This document shows, in pieces, positions 20,639-32,060 of a DNA stretch of 64,000 nt. Location: assembly GCA_947044365.1 (NCBI GenBank), contig OX345636.1:3430001-3494000 (forward strand), read 5' to 3'. Under the pieces are notes generated by a model. It saw nothing but the letters and a program-made list of their open reading frames with translations, had not been told where the DNA came from and made no database searches. A program made the translations under genes and the position numbers. This DNA comes from Petrosia ficiformis. Its lineage: Eukaryota > Porifera > Demospongiae > Haplosclerida > Petrosiidae. The first letter of the stretch is position 1; the number at the start of each line of letters is the position of its first letter.

Positions 20639-22916
20639 GGGCATTTGTAAAACCTGGACTCTGGACTCTGGACTCTGGACTGGACTGGACTGGGAATTTT
20701 ATTAAATAAGTAATAACTATTAATGAATTATTATTTGTTGACTGAATATAAAACATTAATAGAACCACGTGGTCCTTGTGACAGATATATGCCATATTAT
20801 GGAGCCTGAGCTGGATGATATAATAAATATATCAAGCGATGAAGAGGATCTGGTGTTGGTTGTTACACCAATGAAGCATTGAAGCATTCAGCGTCACCGA
20901 TGATGAGTGTGTACCCAAATAATCGAGTCAGAGTTTAGAACCAGAAAGCATGTCATGTAGAAAGAAGTGAGTGTCTCATTATAGATTGTTAGTGTTATGG
21001 TCAGGTGGTATGTGTGGTTGTTACATGGGTTGAAATAGATGATTATGACAAATTCTGAAGACAGACAACTTCCTTTCTTTTCATGAGTGCAAACAGCTTG
21101 TATGGCTGAGTATTTGTTAATGGCTGAGACTGAAAGACCATCATCTGAATTTTTTAAACTACAGCCTATTGATGTATATGAGAATACAACATTCATCATA
21201 GATCTAGAACATGTCAAGTTTGGTGACTGAGAAGAGTATCATGGAGATTTCCACTGGAACAAAGTCTACATTTTTAAATTTGGAATTTTTACATCATAAA
21301 CACAATCGCAATTTGTCATACAACTTATGGAAAGTATCATCGAATGATAGCTGACATAGTAGGTAAGTTTGTATACTTCAGTTACAGTATATGTCAATAC
21401 AATGTCACTATACAGTACATTAATTACTCAGTTCCACAATACAGTAATTCGTTTTGACATGTACAGTAATTATATAACAGGTTTCAGTAAATCCCTCCTT
21501 GTGTAATGTGGATTTGAACTAAAATCCTTAGCCTCATTACTAAAGATCCTTACCTTCCATCACTATTAAATACTGTCACCAGTTAAAGATACAATGAACA
21601 ATAAGGCTTGGAAAAAATTACAAATAAGAGTAATTATTCGTACCCGGATTAAAAGAAATTCAAGTTATGGATGATTGGATCATAGAAATTAGTAAGGATC
21701 CTTAGCTTCATTACATAAGCTACCATATATTGTTACTATCTGTCATTATTAAATACTGTCACCAGTTCATTATACATGTTACCAACAAGGACTAATCCTT
21801 ATTTTCAATTTCGCCAGATGACAGTGGAATAACAACAATACCTATAGTCCTGTCGCAATGAGTGTTGCAGAAAGATGACAAGCTGTTTGCTGATTCTAAA
21901 GCTATTACCATAGCTCCAGGTAATATGAGAAATCTAGATTGGTCCTTTTCTGTACTTCTGAAATTCCTCATTTGGTTCAGCACAAAGGTGGTGGTGGGTT
22001 TGTATAGGACAGCAACTGTTTACAATGGAAGAGCTCTTTTATATGCAATCACAAATTAGCTTGTGCACAGAAAGTTGGTGATTTACAAGAATTTTTATCT
22101 CGGAAGGAAGATGGCCTAAACACCAAAAAGGTAAAAAGATGCCTGATTTTGAAACAACATGTGTTCGTACAGCTATGATAACTACATCAACAACTACATC
22201 ATAAACTACACCAACATATAGTGGCAATTACCAGTCAGTAGTAGGCAATACCATTCTAAGCAGTACTAATTCTGTCTACCTACCTTACTCTCCACTTTCG
22301 TAATACTATTCATCCCCTTGTATCACTTCTTATGCTCCAGGCTTGTATGCTCCTTCTTGTGCTCTGTATGCTACTCCTTTCGCAAGTCCATTCATGAGTC
22401 CTTACAGTCAGACGTATGATTCTCATAGCGCTATTTTACCTAAAATTTATCCAGGGTAATAAATGAATGTTTCAGGGGTGTAGGAATTCGCTCAGATCAG
22501 TTAATGGGAAATTTCTTCCTCCCCCATTGGATTCAACCATTGCTAGAGCCAAGAAGAGACAGTTCAGAGATTCATCGGGCTGTCTTGTTATACCTAAGTG
22601 TGAAACCGTTTGTCATTATCATTGTTCTCTCAATTGAATTAGAAATGTAGAGCCCTCCTTTGATCCTAACTGCCTACGTATTCCTACTGATGTTAATGAA
22701 ATGTTGCTCACTGTACATGTACATCAACGTTTTGGAACTCTCTATACACAAGCTAATTGACAGTTTGAATGTAAACAATTTGATTTGTTGTATAAAAATC
22801 AAAAATAAAAATGTATTATTATAATAGTAATTAAAATAAATTAATAATAATTAATAAAATTATAAAATTTCCAGTCCAGTCTGGTGCAGTCCAGAGTCCA
22901 GGTTTAAAAACGCCCC
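20639..22916. mobile_element. 2.3-kb DNA transposon with TGGACTC-rich TIRs, in the Death-gene intron
   Basis: The left end GGGCATTTGTAAAACCTGGA, followed by repeated CTCTGGACT units, is mirrored at the right end by AGTCCAGAGTCCAGGTTT and then AAAAACGCCCC (ending 22916). Flanks TTATAATT (20631-20638) and TTACAATT (22917-22924) look like an 8-bp target duplication with one change. The interior has broken plus-strand ORFs: AETERPSSEFFKLQPIDVY (about 21122), YQSVVGNTILSSTNS (about 22231), RDSSGCLVIPKCETVCHYHC (about 22570). I do not recognise the family. An 8-bp duplication occurs in several superfamilies, including hAT and P. Confidence 0.75.
21647..21805. repeat. 160-bp direct repeat, copy B
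   Basis: Near-identical to 19181-19340. It lies inside the 2.3-kb transposon, so either the repeat hopped into it or sequence was exchanged between the two sites. Confidence 0.9.
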
Positions 22917-23225
22917 TTACAATTTATGTACCAAAGTTTTATGAAAACTTCAATGTTAATGCAACATCTTGAGGTGTCATTTGTGTCCTTTTCGATATTG
23001 TATTATCCCCAGTCTAGTTTATATACATTCATAGGTGGCTGACCGTATTTAGGATTTGGGGGTTTGAGCATTGGCCCACTTAATTTGTGTGAAAATTTGT
23101 GATATATTAATTAGTCATGAGGTATGGTGCTATTTCATTGTTAACTGTGCAGTGATTGATTGACTCAAATTCAAAAAATGTGTCTAAGCCCGTTATATAA
23201 TTAATATACCTTCGTGAAATTCGTC

Positions 23226-23527
23226 TTGCATACCCAGAATCCGAGACCCAATTACTACAAAGGAAGGGTCTGGTCAACCCACTATACTAGCATTTGTCAA
23301 AAGTTTAGATAGATTTTTTGCTTTTTCAGTGGGTGACAAACTGCTAATAATATTCATAATTCAAATACATACTATAATTTCCCAGTTAGCCAGCTGTATG
23401 AATATTATTACTACAGTTGTGAAATTAATTACCAGTTTGCCATGTACTTGGTGCTCTTGACGAATGCTAGTATAGTTGGTTGACCAGACCCTTCCTTTGT
23501 AGCAAGTTGGCCTGGGCTATGCGAGAC
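23226..23527. repeat. MITE with about 70-bp inverted ends
   Basis: CTACAAAGGAAGGGTCTGGT at about 23257 is mirrored by ACCAGACCCTTCCTTTGTAG at about 23484. The pairing extends to CTATACTAGCATTTGTCAA / TTGACGAATGCTAGTATAG. The element is about 300 bp, has no coding content and lies in the long third intron of the Death-domain gene. Confidence 0.85.
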
Positions 23528-25444
23528 TGTCATGAAACAGCTACTTTGATCCAATAATCTGCTTCGCAATCAGATAAACAATATATATCTGTATGCTATG
23601 ATAGCGTTATAATTTGCTCTATAGTTTGTATTATGATTATTAATTAATAGTAGAAAATATTATTCCCCTTTCCCAGTTTAACCGCCACATGTACAATATA
23701 GGATTGCAATCTCATTAATTGTTTAGCCCCATCCTACAAGTTTATAAATATATTTATAATTGTGTTTATGTAACCTATGCAACTGTTTCATATAGCACTT
23801 TGCTTTAAGTGAAAAAAGAAAATGTTCATCAACTCTGAAATTTATGTATTCAATTATGAGGAGTTGAAAAAGATAATTTAAAATAATTAATTTGCTATTT
23901 TTCACATGAAGTAACTATTATTGTGGCAATTGTCTACTCACAGTTGATATTTTAAAACTCTGTAAATACTTAGTTATAAAGCAAATAATGATGTTTGGAA
24001 AGTTTGAAATAGTTGCTGCATATATATTTGTGCTCATTTCACTCTAAGAGTCAATGAAGTGTACAGGACTATAAAAATAGATTATAGGATACTCTTATAA
24101 TTAACATAATCATCATTAATTTTGTTAATTACACAATTAATTTTATTTCTCACAGATTTGCCACACCCACATGTTGATGTATCTCCATCTCTGCAGCCCA
24201 AGCATAAACCCAAATTGGTAATGCTCTAGCTATTAAGTAACAAGGAAGTCATAATAATTATGTGTGTATTGGCTGAATACATGAAAGGAATTACTTTCAA
24301 ACTGTGTACTAGTAGAAGGGAGTAAACAAGCAACAATAATTATCATCTACTAGGGATTGATGTGTTCCTAGTTTCAGCCATGCATCCACCTCATACATAT
24401 TATCTTTTCATGCTTTTGCTTTTATAGTAATTTACAAAATAAATTTGTGTACTAGTTGAGGGATATGGACTAGTATGTAATACTTACTTGTACAGTTAGG
24501 CACTCGAGTTCTTTTTGCTTTACTGTGTATATTGAAAGCAATAAATCATTGGAAGTCATTATGATTGAAAAACTACAATCATTTATAAAGTACTACAACT
24601 ACTATATACTTTTCACTCAGGATGATGATTTGGAGATATCTGAGTACTATCAATCTGCTGTTGAAGAAAAGATGTGAAACAGATTCTGGAAGATAATATC
24701 ACCTCTTTGGATAGGTTGCGATTCTTTTTGAGCCTTCATCCGGAGTTAAGAAAAGATACTAGAGCTGTTAAATCATTGGAAGATGCAATAATGATTGTTT
24801 GCGATCACACATCTTTGATGAACTTTCAATCCATTGCCAAAAAATTTAGGCTGCTTGATGCAATCGATCTCATCAAAAAGTTCAACCAGTCAATTGACGA
24901 ATTCTGTAAGACAATCCCAACAGAACACATTTATGGTCAGGATTTTATGAAGCATTCATGTAAAAATCTTCTTAAATCCGAGGAAGTAAAGTTTGTTTTA
25001 GAATGGGATAGTGACAAAACGACACTGAGTGATATACAAAGTTTACTCCGAAGAACTTTTCACAGTGAAGCCAGACATGTGATGCTGAAGGTGGTGAATG
25101 GAGGGAACTCCATTGTTGTCATTTGCTATGCCCCGCCTCATCTTCATGAAGTACTGAGAACACTAGTAAATGATAACGCAGTGCACTTGAAAGAAACGAA
25201 AGTCATTTCTGTTACCATTGGAGGGTTTGTCATCTTCAAGGAAGAAACAGAAGATGAGGTTAGACTTTCAGTGTTCTTTTAGTAATTGAATTATATGAGG
25301 TATTTTATATCCATCCACCAATTGTTAGTCATTCAGCAATAACTCAGCTTCGTAGTTTTTGAAGTTGTAATACTTGTATGGCATTAGAAGCTACAAAGCC
25401 CGGAGCTAATTATTTAAGTAGCGTAATCAACTGTACAAGCATTG

Positions 25445-25490
25445 TTTGTCTTAAGCCGAGGGTCCCTGGTTCGAATCTCACTCTGTTACC
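25445..25490 (+). other. tRNA-like B-box fragment
   Basis: GGTTCGAATCTC matches the internal B box of tRNA genes (GGTTCGANNCC). I cannot fold a full cloverleaf around it. A tRNA-derived SINE relic or chance are both possible. Confidence 0.2.
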
Positions 25491-26010
25491 TTTTGTAATC
25501 CAACTGAATCCTTGTTATTGGTTTGGAGCTTAAGGTTCCTTGTTTCCTTATTATCACTTTTTTTTAATAGCAACATGGATATATGTTTGAATTGAAAGTG
25601 CTATTCCACCCACACTGTAAAACTTCCTCAGGCTTCCACCATAATGATTTGAATTTTGGTAATACAGCATTCTATTATTTTCTTTAGTACTGTACGAATA
25701 ATACATAATTCATTGTTTTTGCAAGCATTCGAGCAACAAATGGAGTAATTCTACAAAATGCTATGGATGTGTACATATTTTCAGATATTCCTCACATTAT
25801 TTGTATTCTGTATACCCATATTAAGTGCATGATAGGCATATCTGTTCTTTTAATGGCACAAAAAAATTCTAAATTATGTACATTTTTGTTGGAGTTAGAG
25901 TGAAATTATACTTTCAAAGATCGATATTCACTTTTTTTTCCTCATTCAGTTGAATACACAAGAATATGTGAGAGAGAAACCATTTCGAAGAGTCTCTGTG
26001 GATGAACTAA

Positions 26011-28102
26011 GTAAGGCACATTTGGGATAATATATATTTGTTGTACAATGTCAATGCTACAATAATTACATTTCTATTGGATCTCAAATTTTGCCATTAA
26101 ATTAAAGACCAGTCATCGCAAAATGTGGTCATGGCTATAGCTGACAGAATGTGCAGATGATGCTCTGTAATTTAATGATTATTGATGAATTGATTCATTG
26201 CACTAATTGTCTCACCGACTGTCTCACTAAAGAACAGAAAATAATTTATACATGGAGTTGCAAAAAATGTGTAGACTTTTCTGATAGGGCTTCAATGAAT
26301 CAGAGAGTACGGTAGTACTCTCTATGTAGGGATGGCACGGAAAAAAAATGGCCGCCCATACATTTCAATTGCAAGTGATGAGCTGAAATCTCTGGTAATA
26401 TATGCACATAAGTTTCTATACACACATTCCTGTTCATATCTAGTGTTTTTATGACTACTAACACCTTCTAGATGGCCGAATATTATTGTTAAGGTAGAGA
26501 ACCGGCGAGCGGCAAAACTGGCAAAATCTTCATCATATTATTATTATTATTAATAATATTTTCCAGACAAATCATTTTTTTGTTTGTTGAACTATCACAA
26601 CGATTCTAGCACCATTCCCGTCGCATTTATAGTAAAATTCTGGTCGTAAAGTATGGAGATGATATCTTCAGATACTATGAAAGAAGACAGTCTCAACGAC
26701 TACAAAGATTTGATCTGGAATTGGACGCCATTTTCCTAAGTGGAATTTAATTACGCATGCGCAATTGTATACTCGTAACATGGAAGCTGAAAAGGTGGAA
26801 GTGTTTGGCATCGTAATAACATTTGTGAGTTTGTGAGCAAATAGTAATAATGAATAATAATTATAATAATTATTAATATTAAAGCAATTGTATAATAATA
26901 TTGTATACATTGGAATACTGAATGGTTGACACAGTGACTGACACTGCTTCTTGTAGGACTGCAGACAGTGCTGTAAGTGAATAGAGAATATACACCATCT
27001 GTAAGTGAAAGAGAATGATAATCAATACATAAATACAAAAGACTGACCTTCATTGATGAACAAATTCTAATGCATTTTTGATTGCATGATTTCATAATGA
27101 TATATAGTATTTCTGCAATCTACAACAAAAAATATTCACACCGTTTAGAAAAAAAAACAATAAAAACAAGAATAATAAAAAACATTTTCAATAAAAATGA
27201 AAGAAGATGTGGGGATGTCAAAACCTAAAAAGCATGCAAACAAGGTTGGGAAGCTAACATAAGACCCAAAATTAAACAAACCACTTCCATATAACCCTAC
27301 ATAAGTACAGCTCTTTGGTGTAAGTACTTATGAAGGGTTATATGGAAGTGGTTTGTTTAATTTTGGGTCCTATGTTAGCTTCCCAACCTTGTTTGCATGC
27401 TTTTTGGGTTTTGACATCCCTACATCTTCTTTCATTTTTATTGAAAATGTTTTTTATTATTCTTGTAATATAATAATATGGCAAAATAGTCAGCTAATAG
27501 ATGATGTAACTTTTATTTTGGAACTATAGTCTATTCATGTTCAGATATTCACTTATTATTTCATTACTTTTTTAGCATCTAGGTATGTTTACTGTTTCCA
27601 CATGCACAGAAACTGAACACATGAAATTATAATATATGATTGTGGAGAAGTCTTGCTCCATGTTACTATTTTCCATAGCAGCTGCTCAAGTAATTGATTA
27701 TGGCAAAATAGTCAGCAAATATTTGATATTTCCCTAGAAATGTGTTGTGACAACATTTCTTTGAAAACAAGTGAACGTCTGGATATTTGCTTATTAAACT
27801 AAATGAATATCCAGCTGTCCAGTAGAGTGATGCCATTTATTGCAGCATTACATTTGGTACCTATAGAAGGGTTTGGTTGGAATAGATGATGTAACTTTTA
27901 TTTTGGAACTATAGTCTATTCACGTTCAGGAGTCGCGTAAGTCAGCACCGAAGGAATTGCATCATTGTAATGTAAAATTATTATGTGTTTGTGGTCTCTC
28001 ACATAAGTGTAACTTACGTCGTGTATACCCGTGTTTCTTGGCACGATACGTATAGAAACTGTTGCTGCGCTTATCAACCTGCATCTGTAGTTAGAATTGA
28101 CA
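26011..28102. other. Gene-free interval with foldback and repeated blocks
   Basis: No exon is recognised. It contains the 299-bp hairpin listed separately, and a repeated block GATGATGTAACTTTTATTTT (27500 and 27886) followed by GGAACTATAGTCTATTCA. GGCAAAATAGTCAGC also recurs (27479 and about 27700). Confidence 0.6.
27167..27465. repeat. Near-perfect hairpin with 142-bp arms
   Basis: Bases 27167-27308 and 27324-27465 are near-perfect reverse complements with a 15-base loop. The inner part (CACTTCCATATAACCCTACA) is related to the foldback at 35974-36106, so this is a repeat family. Transcribed, it would give a long double-stranded RNA. Confidence 0.92.
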
Positions 28103-29762
28103 TGCCGAAGGGAAAACGAGTCAAGAGAACCTCCAGGAGTATTATTTGTAATTTACATGACTATTTTGATTGTCAAAGTAAGAAACAGAAGACTACAGAT
28201 GATGTATGTGTGTGTATGCTGATCAAAAGTTGCAGCTGGAAAATCATATCTTGCTTCAAGAACTTGAAGAATCTAAACAACGTATAGAAAATACAGAGAT
28301 GATACTTCAAGAGTTTTTAAGGAATCACAAACAAACAATGTAAAAGTCAGAATCGCAACTACAAGAGACAAAATCCCAACTACATGAGACACAATCCAAA
28401 CTACGAGAGGCAGAAACCCAGCTACAAGAGTCAAAATCCCAACTACGAGAAACACAATCTAAACTACGAGAGGCAGAATCCCAGCTACAAGAGACAGAAT
28501 CCCAACTACGAGAGACACAATCCAAGCTACAACAAGCTAATACTAGAGCACTGGAAATGCAACAACAAATACAGTTTTTAAGGAATCACAAACAAGCAAT
28601 GCAAAAGTCAGAATCGCAACTACAAGAGACAAAATCCCAACTACGAAAGACACAATCCAAACTACGAGAGGCAGAATCCCAGCTACAAGAGACAGAATCC
28701 CAACTACGAGAGACACAATCCAAGCTACGACAAGCTAATACTAGAGCACTGGAAATGCAACAACAAATACAGGTTGTAATTATTATAAATGTTGATGTAA
28801 TTATTTTCAACATTCATCAGATGTACACTCTACTCATTGGTTAATAATTAATTAGATTGAGCTCTAGCTCTTGTAAAAAAAATGTCCTTTTAATAACCAG
28901 GTTTACAAAGCATTACTGTTATTATAGTATATATTATACAACCCTAATAGGAGCTAAATCAACAAAATGAACATCTTCGTACACAACACGATGATCCACA
29001 CTGGGTCATTGAGAGGGATGAAGTACCAATGACACAGGAGATTTTAGGAAGAGGGGGATGGTGTGAAGTGAAAATTGGTGTATTTCGAGGTACGAAAGTA
29101 GCAGTTAATTCCCTCCATCAAATGATTATCTCACAATACAATCTTGAACTCTTCTCCAGAGAAATGGATATAGCCCCTCGTGTACGTCATCCTAATCTCC
29201 TTCAATTCATAGGAGCTACTAGAGTGGGTAATCCAATGGTATTGACTGAACTCATGCCTACCAGTCTTCGAAAGAAACTAGAGGAGACACCCCTAACCAG
29301 ATCTCAGATTCTGACTGTTAGTAGTGGTGTGGCATGGCATCAGCACTCAATTATCTTCACCTCTGGAAACCACAACCAATTCTTCATCGTGATGTTAGCA
29401 GTGCCAATGTCCTCTTGGAACCATCAGGCAATGGACGATGGAAGGGAAAACTCTCTGATTATGGGTCTGCTAATCTACTTCACAAAACGCTTACAGTAGC
29501 TCCAGGTAGTATAGCTTATGCTGCTCCTGAGGCTCAATCTCCTCATCTTCATTCTCCTGCAATGGATGTCTTCAGTTTTGGTATCCTCGTTGTAGAAATG
29601 GCTACTCGTCATTTCCCATCTGGAGTCTTATTAGAAAGAGAGGAACAAATACAAAGAGTCCAATGGCCATCCATTAAACAATTAGCTGAACATTGTACAA
29701 GTAATAATCCACAGTTACGTCCCACAATAGAACAAGTACTACAAGACATTAATAAAAAGTAA
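28103..29762 (+). pseudogene. Coiled-coil plus TKL-like protein kinase, broken
   Basis: Proposed exons: 28103-28203 (basic start MPKGKRVKRTSRS), 28230-28772 (coiled coil) and 28951-29762 (kinase), with clean GT-AG junctions and phase 0 joins. The kinase shows a glycine loop LGRGGWCEV, HRDVSSANVLLE (HRDxxxxN catalytic loop), DYGSAN (DFG variant), YAAPEA (APE) and SFGILVVEM. Three lesions are visible. A TAA at 28341-28343 sits where the duplicated unit has CAA. The 5-bp tandem repeat GGCATGGCAT at 29331-29340 shifts the frame; with one copy it would read VASALNYLHL. The ATP-binding lysine is Asn (KVAVNSL, codon 29107-29109). A catalytically dead relic is most likely. It may belong with the Death-domain exons upstream. 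The first exon may be the real start or an internal exon. Confidence 0.75.
28314..28772 (+). repeat. 261-bp in-frame duplication inside the coiled coil
   Basis: TTTTTAAGGAATCACAAACA starts both units (28314 and 28575). One unit is 87 codons, so the duplication keeps the frame. Within each unit, 21-nt heptad repeats (SQLQETE, SQLRETQ, SKLREAE) recur, showing growth by heptad-sized slippage. Confidence 0.9.
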
Positions 29763-29825
29763 CTTATATGTTTTTGTGATTAGTTTTAGTACTATACCAT
29801 TAGTACAAATTTGTTGTATGAATTC

Positions 29826-29831
29826 AATAAA
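29826..29831 (+). terminator. Poly(A) signal AATAAA after the kinase
   Basis: AATAAA lies 64 bases after the kinase stop codon, a normal distance. It suggests that the locus derives from a complete 3' end. Confidence 0.6.
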
Positions 29832-30236
29832 CTAGTCATTGTAATTATAATTTTAATATATTTTCTCAAATTATTTCTTCAATATTCTTACCTTGTCTTG
29901 AATTTGTTTATATAACTGACTATAATTATGTATACAATAATAATGATGCAGGAAACTGTGATCAGCTAGTTCAGGGGTGTAGGTAGACACCCATCTTATT
30001 CCTTAATTATACTCCAAAATGCACATATTTATTCATTATCAATACAGCTTACTAATATAAACAACTCCCATTGTCTACAACCATTCAAATATATAGACAG
30101 AAAGAAACCCGTAACACTCAACCAATGCAGGCAACGATTAATTATTTTACTTGCAATCACTAATCTGAGTCTCATGCCCACTTCACATGCAAACAATCAA
30201 TTATGACAGAAAGTGATATATACTGTCCACTTGTGT

Positions 30237-30751
30237 ATGTTGCTGGCTTACCTATCTATTGGATTTGTAAATTCTGATTATGTTCATCACGGAGATCAAA
30301 TTACTTATGTAAGTATAAATGGTATTGATAATGTATCTTGTTTCAATGGGATTGACAATCCTTGTCAAAGTTTTTGTGAACATTAATTCTTGTGATGATA
30401 ACTGTGTAATAATAATAGTGGATTCCTCCCTTCCACAAGTTATAAACATTACAATTAATAATTATATTGCCCAGGAAGAATCAGTTATTACATGTGAGCC
30501 ATTTTAATAAGGTTATTGCGAATGTTTTGATTGGTGATGTTTGGATTAGTTCCTGTAGTTCATCAAATGTGACATTTGAAAATCTCACATTATTAGTCGT
30601 AAGCATAGCATTTTTTTCATTCCAACCAGTTGAGTTTCGAAATGTCGTCATAAAATATTCCTACTCAGTTTTTGTGTCTGTAGATATATTATTATTGTTC
30701 ATGACTGCTAGCTTTCAATTCCCTCTCATCTCAGCCTCACATCATAATTGA
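30237..30751 (+). pseudogene. N-terminal fragment of a secreted, Asn-rich repeat protein
   Basis: MLLAYLSIGFVNS is a signal-peptide-like start, followed by GIDNVSCFNGIDNPCQSF, then in other frames SLPQVINITINNYIAQEE and NVTFENLTLLVVSIAFFSF, VEFRNVVIKYS. The NVTFENLTL-type repeats resemble right-handed beta-helix stretches of large surface proteins. Two frame changes break it, one probably an extra T in the TTTT near 30505. The C-terminal membrane fragment at 60541-61300 could derive from a similar family. That link is only inference. Confidence 0.5.
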
Positions 30752-31114
30752 AGAGCTGTGAACCAAGTCGTCCAATGCACAAGCAGTGCCCAATCCTGGT
30801 TAACATGATAACACACTCAAATTGTGTTACATTTAATTTGCTATAAATATTCCGCATTTGATAGTGGAGTCATTATTGTTAATCCATTTTCATGCAATAT
30901 TGGACAATTTGCAGTGTAGGCAATATTCGCTTAGATCACTGTGAATCTAAGCCCTTCAATTATTATAAATTATTCACTCTAAAAATGCACCTTCATTATC
31001 TAATCATGAATTTAAAAACTGAAAACTGCATTTATAATGCATTATAAATATATACAAATTTAAAAGTAATGATAATTTATATAATTCACAGTTACTGTTT
31101 TGTAGTACATGCAC
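30752..31114. other. Gene-free AT-rich stretch
   Basis: Nothing recognisable. Confidence 0.5.
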
Positions 31115-31385
31115 AGTATATCATATGTGTATGTAGTCTATATCATCTGGTTTATATACACATGCAGTATATCACCAGGTTCATATACATGTACAGTGTA
31201 TCACCTGGTTTATATACATGCACAGTATATCACCTGGTTTATATACATGTACAATAAACTAGGTGATATACTGTACATGTATATAAACCATATGATACAC
31301 CGTCCATGTACATTAACCAGATGATATGCTTTATATACATGTTACAGCATATCATCTGGTTTATATACATGGACGGTATATCATA
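31115..31385. repeat. Minisatellite, about 29-bp units, part 1
   Basis: Units of the type GGTTTATATACATGTACAGT plus ATATCATCT repeat about every 29 bases. From about 31250 two or three units are inverted (CTAGGTGATATACTGTACAT), so the array can fold on itself. Confidence 0.9.
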
Positions 31386-31393
31386 TCGTTTAT

Positions 31394-31745
31394 CAAGGGT
31401 GTAGATAATGTGGGGACTAGGGGGGCTTTAGCCCCCCCAGATATTTACTGTGTTAATATGTACAAAGCTTTACACATTTGAAAAAAAAAGTTACAAAACA
31501 ACACAACATATGGTCACGTCATGCGTGACTCATTATTGATCATATTGTCCAAATATACGAATCCATTTAGGAAGAAACCACTTTCTTATAGACATGATTG
31601 GTTGATCAATGTACATGCACAGCCACATGGGTGAACGAAAAGAACGTAACCCCGGAAGTGGGCATGGCCTAAAAATTTTTCACTGCACGCTTCGCGCGCC
31701 AGATACTTTTGCCCTCCCACTTTCTAAAAGTTATCTACACCCTTG
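31394..31745. repeat. MITE inserted in the minisatellite
   Basis: CAAGGGTGTAGATAA (31394-31408) is mirrored by TTATCTACACCCTTG (31731-31745). The element is 352 bp with a G-run (31427-31432) and a C-run. Minisatellite units stop and resume exactly at its ends, which proves a later insertion. Confidence 0.88.
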
Positions 31746-32060
31746 TTTATACACATGTACAGTATATCATCTGGTTTATATTTATGTACAGTATATCATT
31801 TGGTTTATATACATGTACAATATATCACCTGGTTTATATACATGTTACAGTCTATCATCTGGTTTATGTACATGGACGGTATATATATCATCTGATTTAT
31901 ATACATGTACAGTATATAATCTGGTTTATAAAAATGTACAGTGTATCATTTTGTTTATATACATGTAGAGTATATCATCTGGTTTATATACATGTACAGT
32001 ATATCATTTGGTTTATATACATGTATGGTATGGTTTACATACTGTACATGATATAACAAA
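31746..32060. repeat. Minisatellite, about 29-bp units, part 2
   Basis: Continuation of the array at 31115, with the same CATCTGGTTTATATACATGT consensus. ORFs here are repeat artefacts. Confidence 0.9.

Larger units (their letters stand above)
20172..26010 (+). pseudogene. Death-domain protein, 5' exons (frameshifted)
   Basis: Proposed exons: 20172-20211 (MAIRNDYSCCQIV), 20263-20557, 24156-24217, 24621-25258 and 25950-26010. All junctions are GT-AG and the phases fit. Exon 2 encodes a Death domain: WKEIGLKLEISTGSLDAIY, CLLKMIGVWLKHGD, PYPTWRGLCRAIASIDRKAA, the six-helix adaptor fold of innate immune and apoptotic signalling. Exon 4 encodes an unnamed region of about 200 residues (LDRLRFFLSLHPELRK, VVNGGNSIVVICYAPPHL, VISVTIGGFVIFKEE). 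Two breaks are visible. The exon 2 frame (DIKSLNDVY) runs to a stop before the Death domain reads on in another frame. One A also seems missing from the A-run near 24668 (EEK then VKQ). Either this is a pseudogene or the assembly has small errors. The gene may continue into the kinase at 28-29.8 kb. Confidence 0.7.

Noticed and set aside
25445..25490. tRNA gene
   Set aside because: A B box is present but no A box or cloverleaf could be placed. Kept only as a low-confidence fragment.
28325..28813. Minus-strand Ser/Cys/Asp-rich repeat ORFs (RSWDSVSCSWDSASRS type)
   Set aside because: They are the antisense reading of the heptad-repeat coiled coil. The sense strand has splice sites and the kinase continuation.
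31069..32056. Tyr/Val/His repeat proteins in the ORFs
   Set aside because: They are translations of the 29-bp minisatellite in different frames, without start context or domain.
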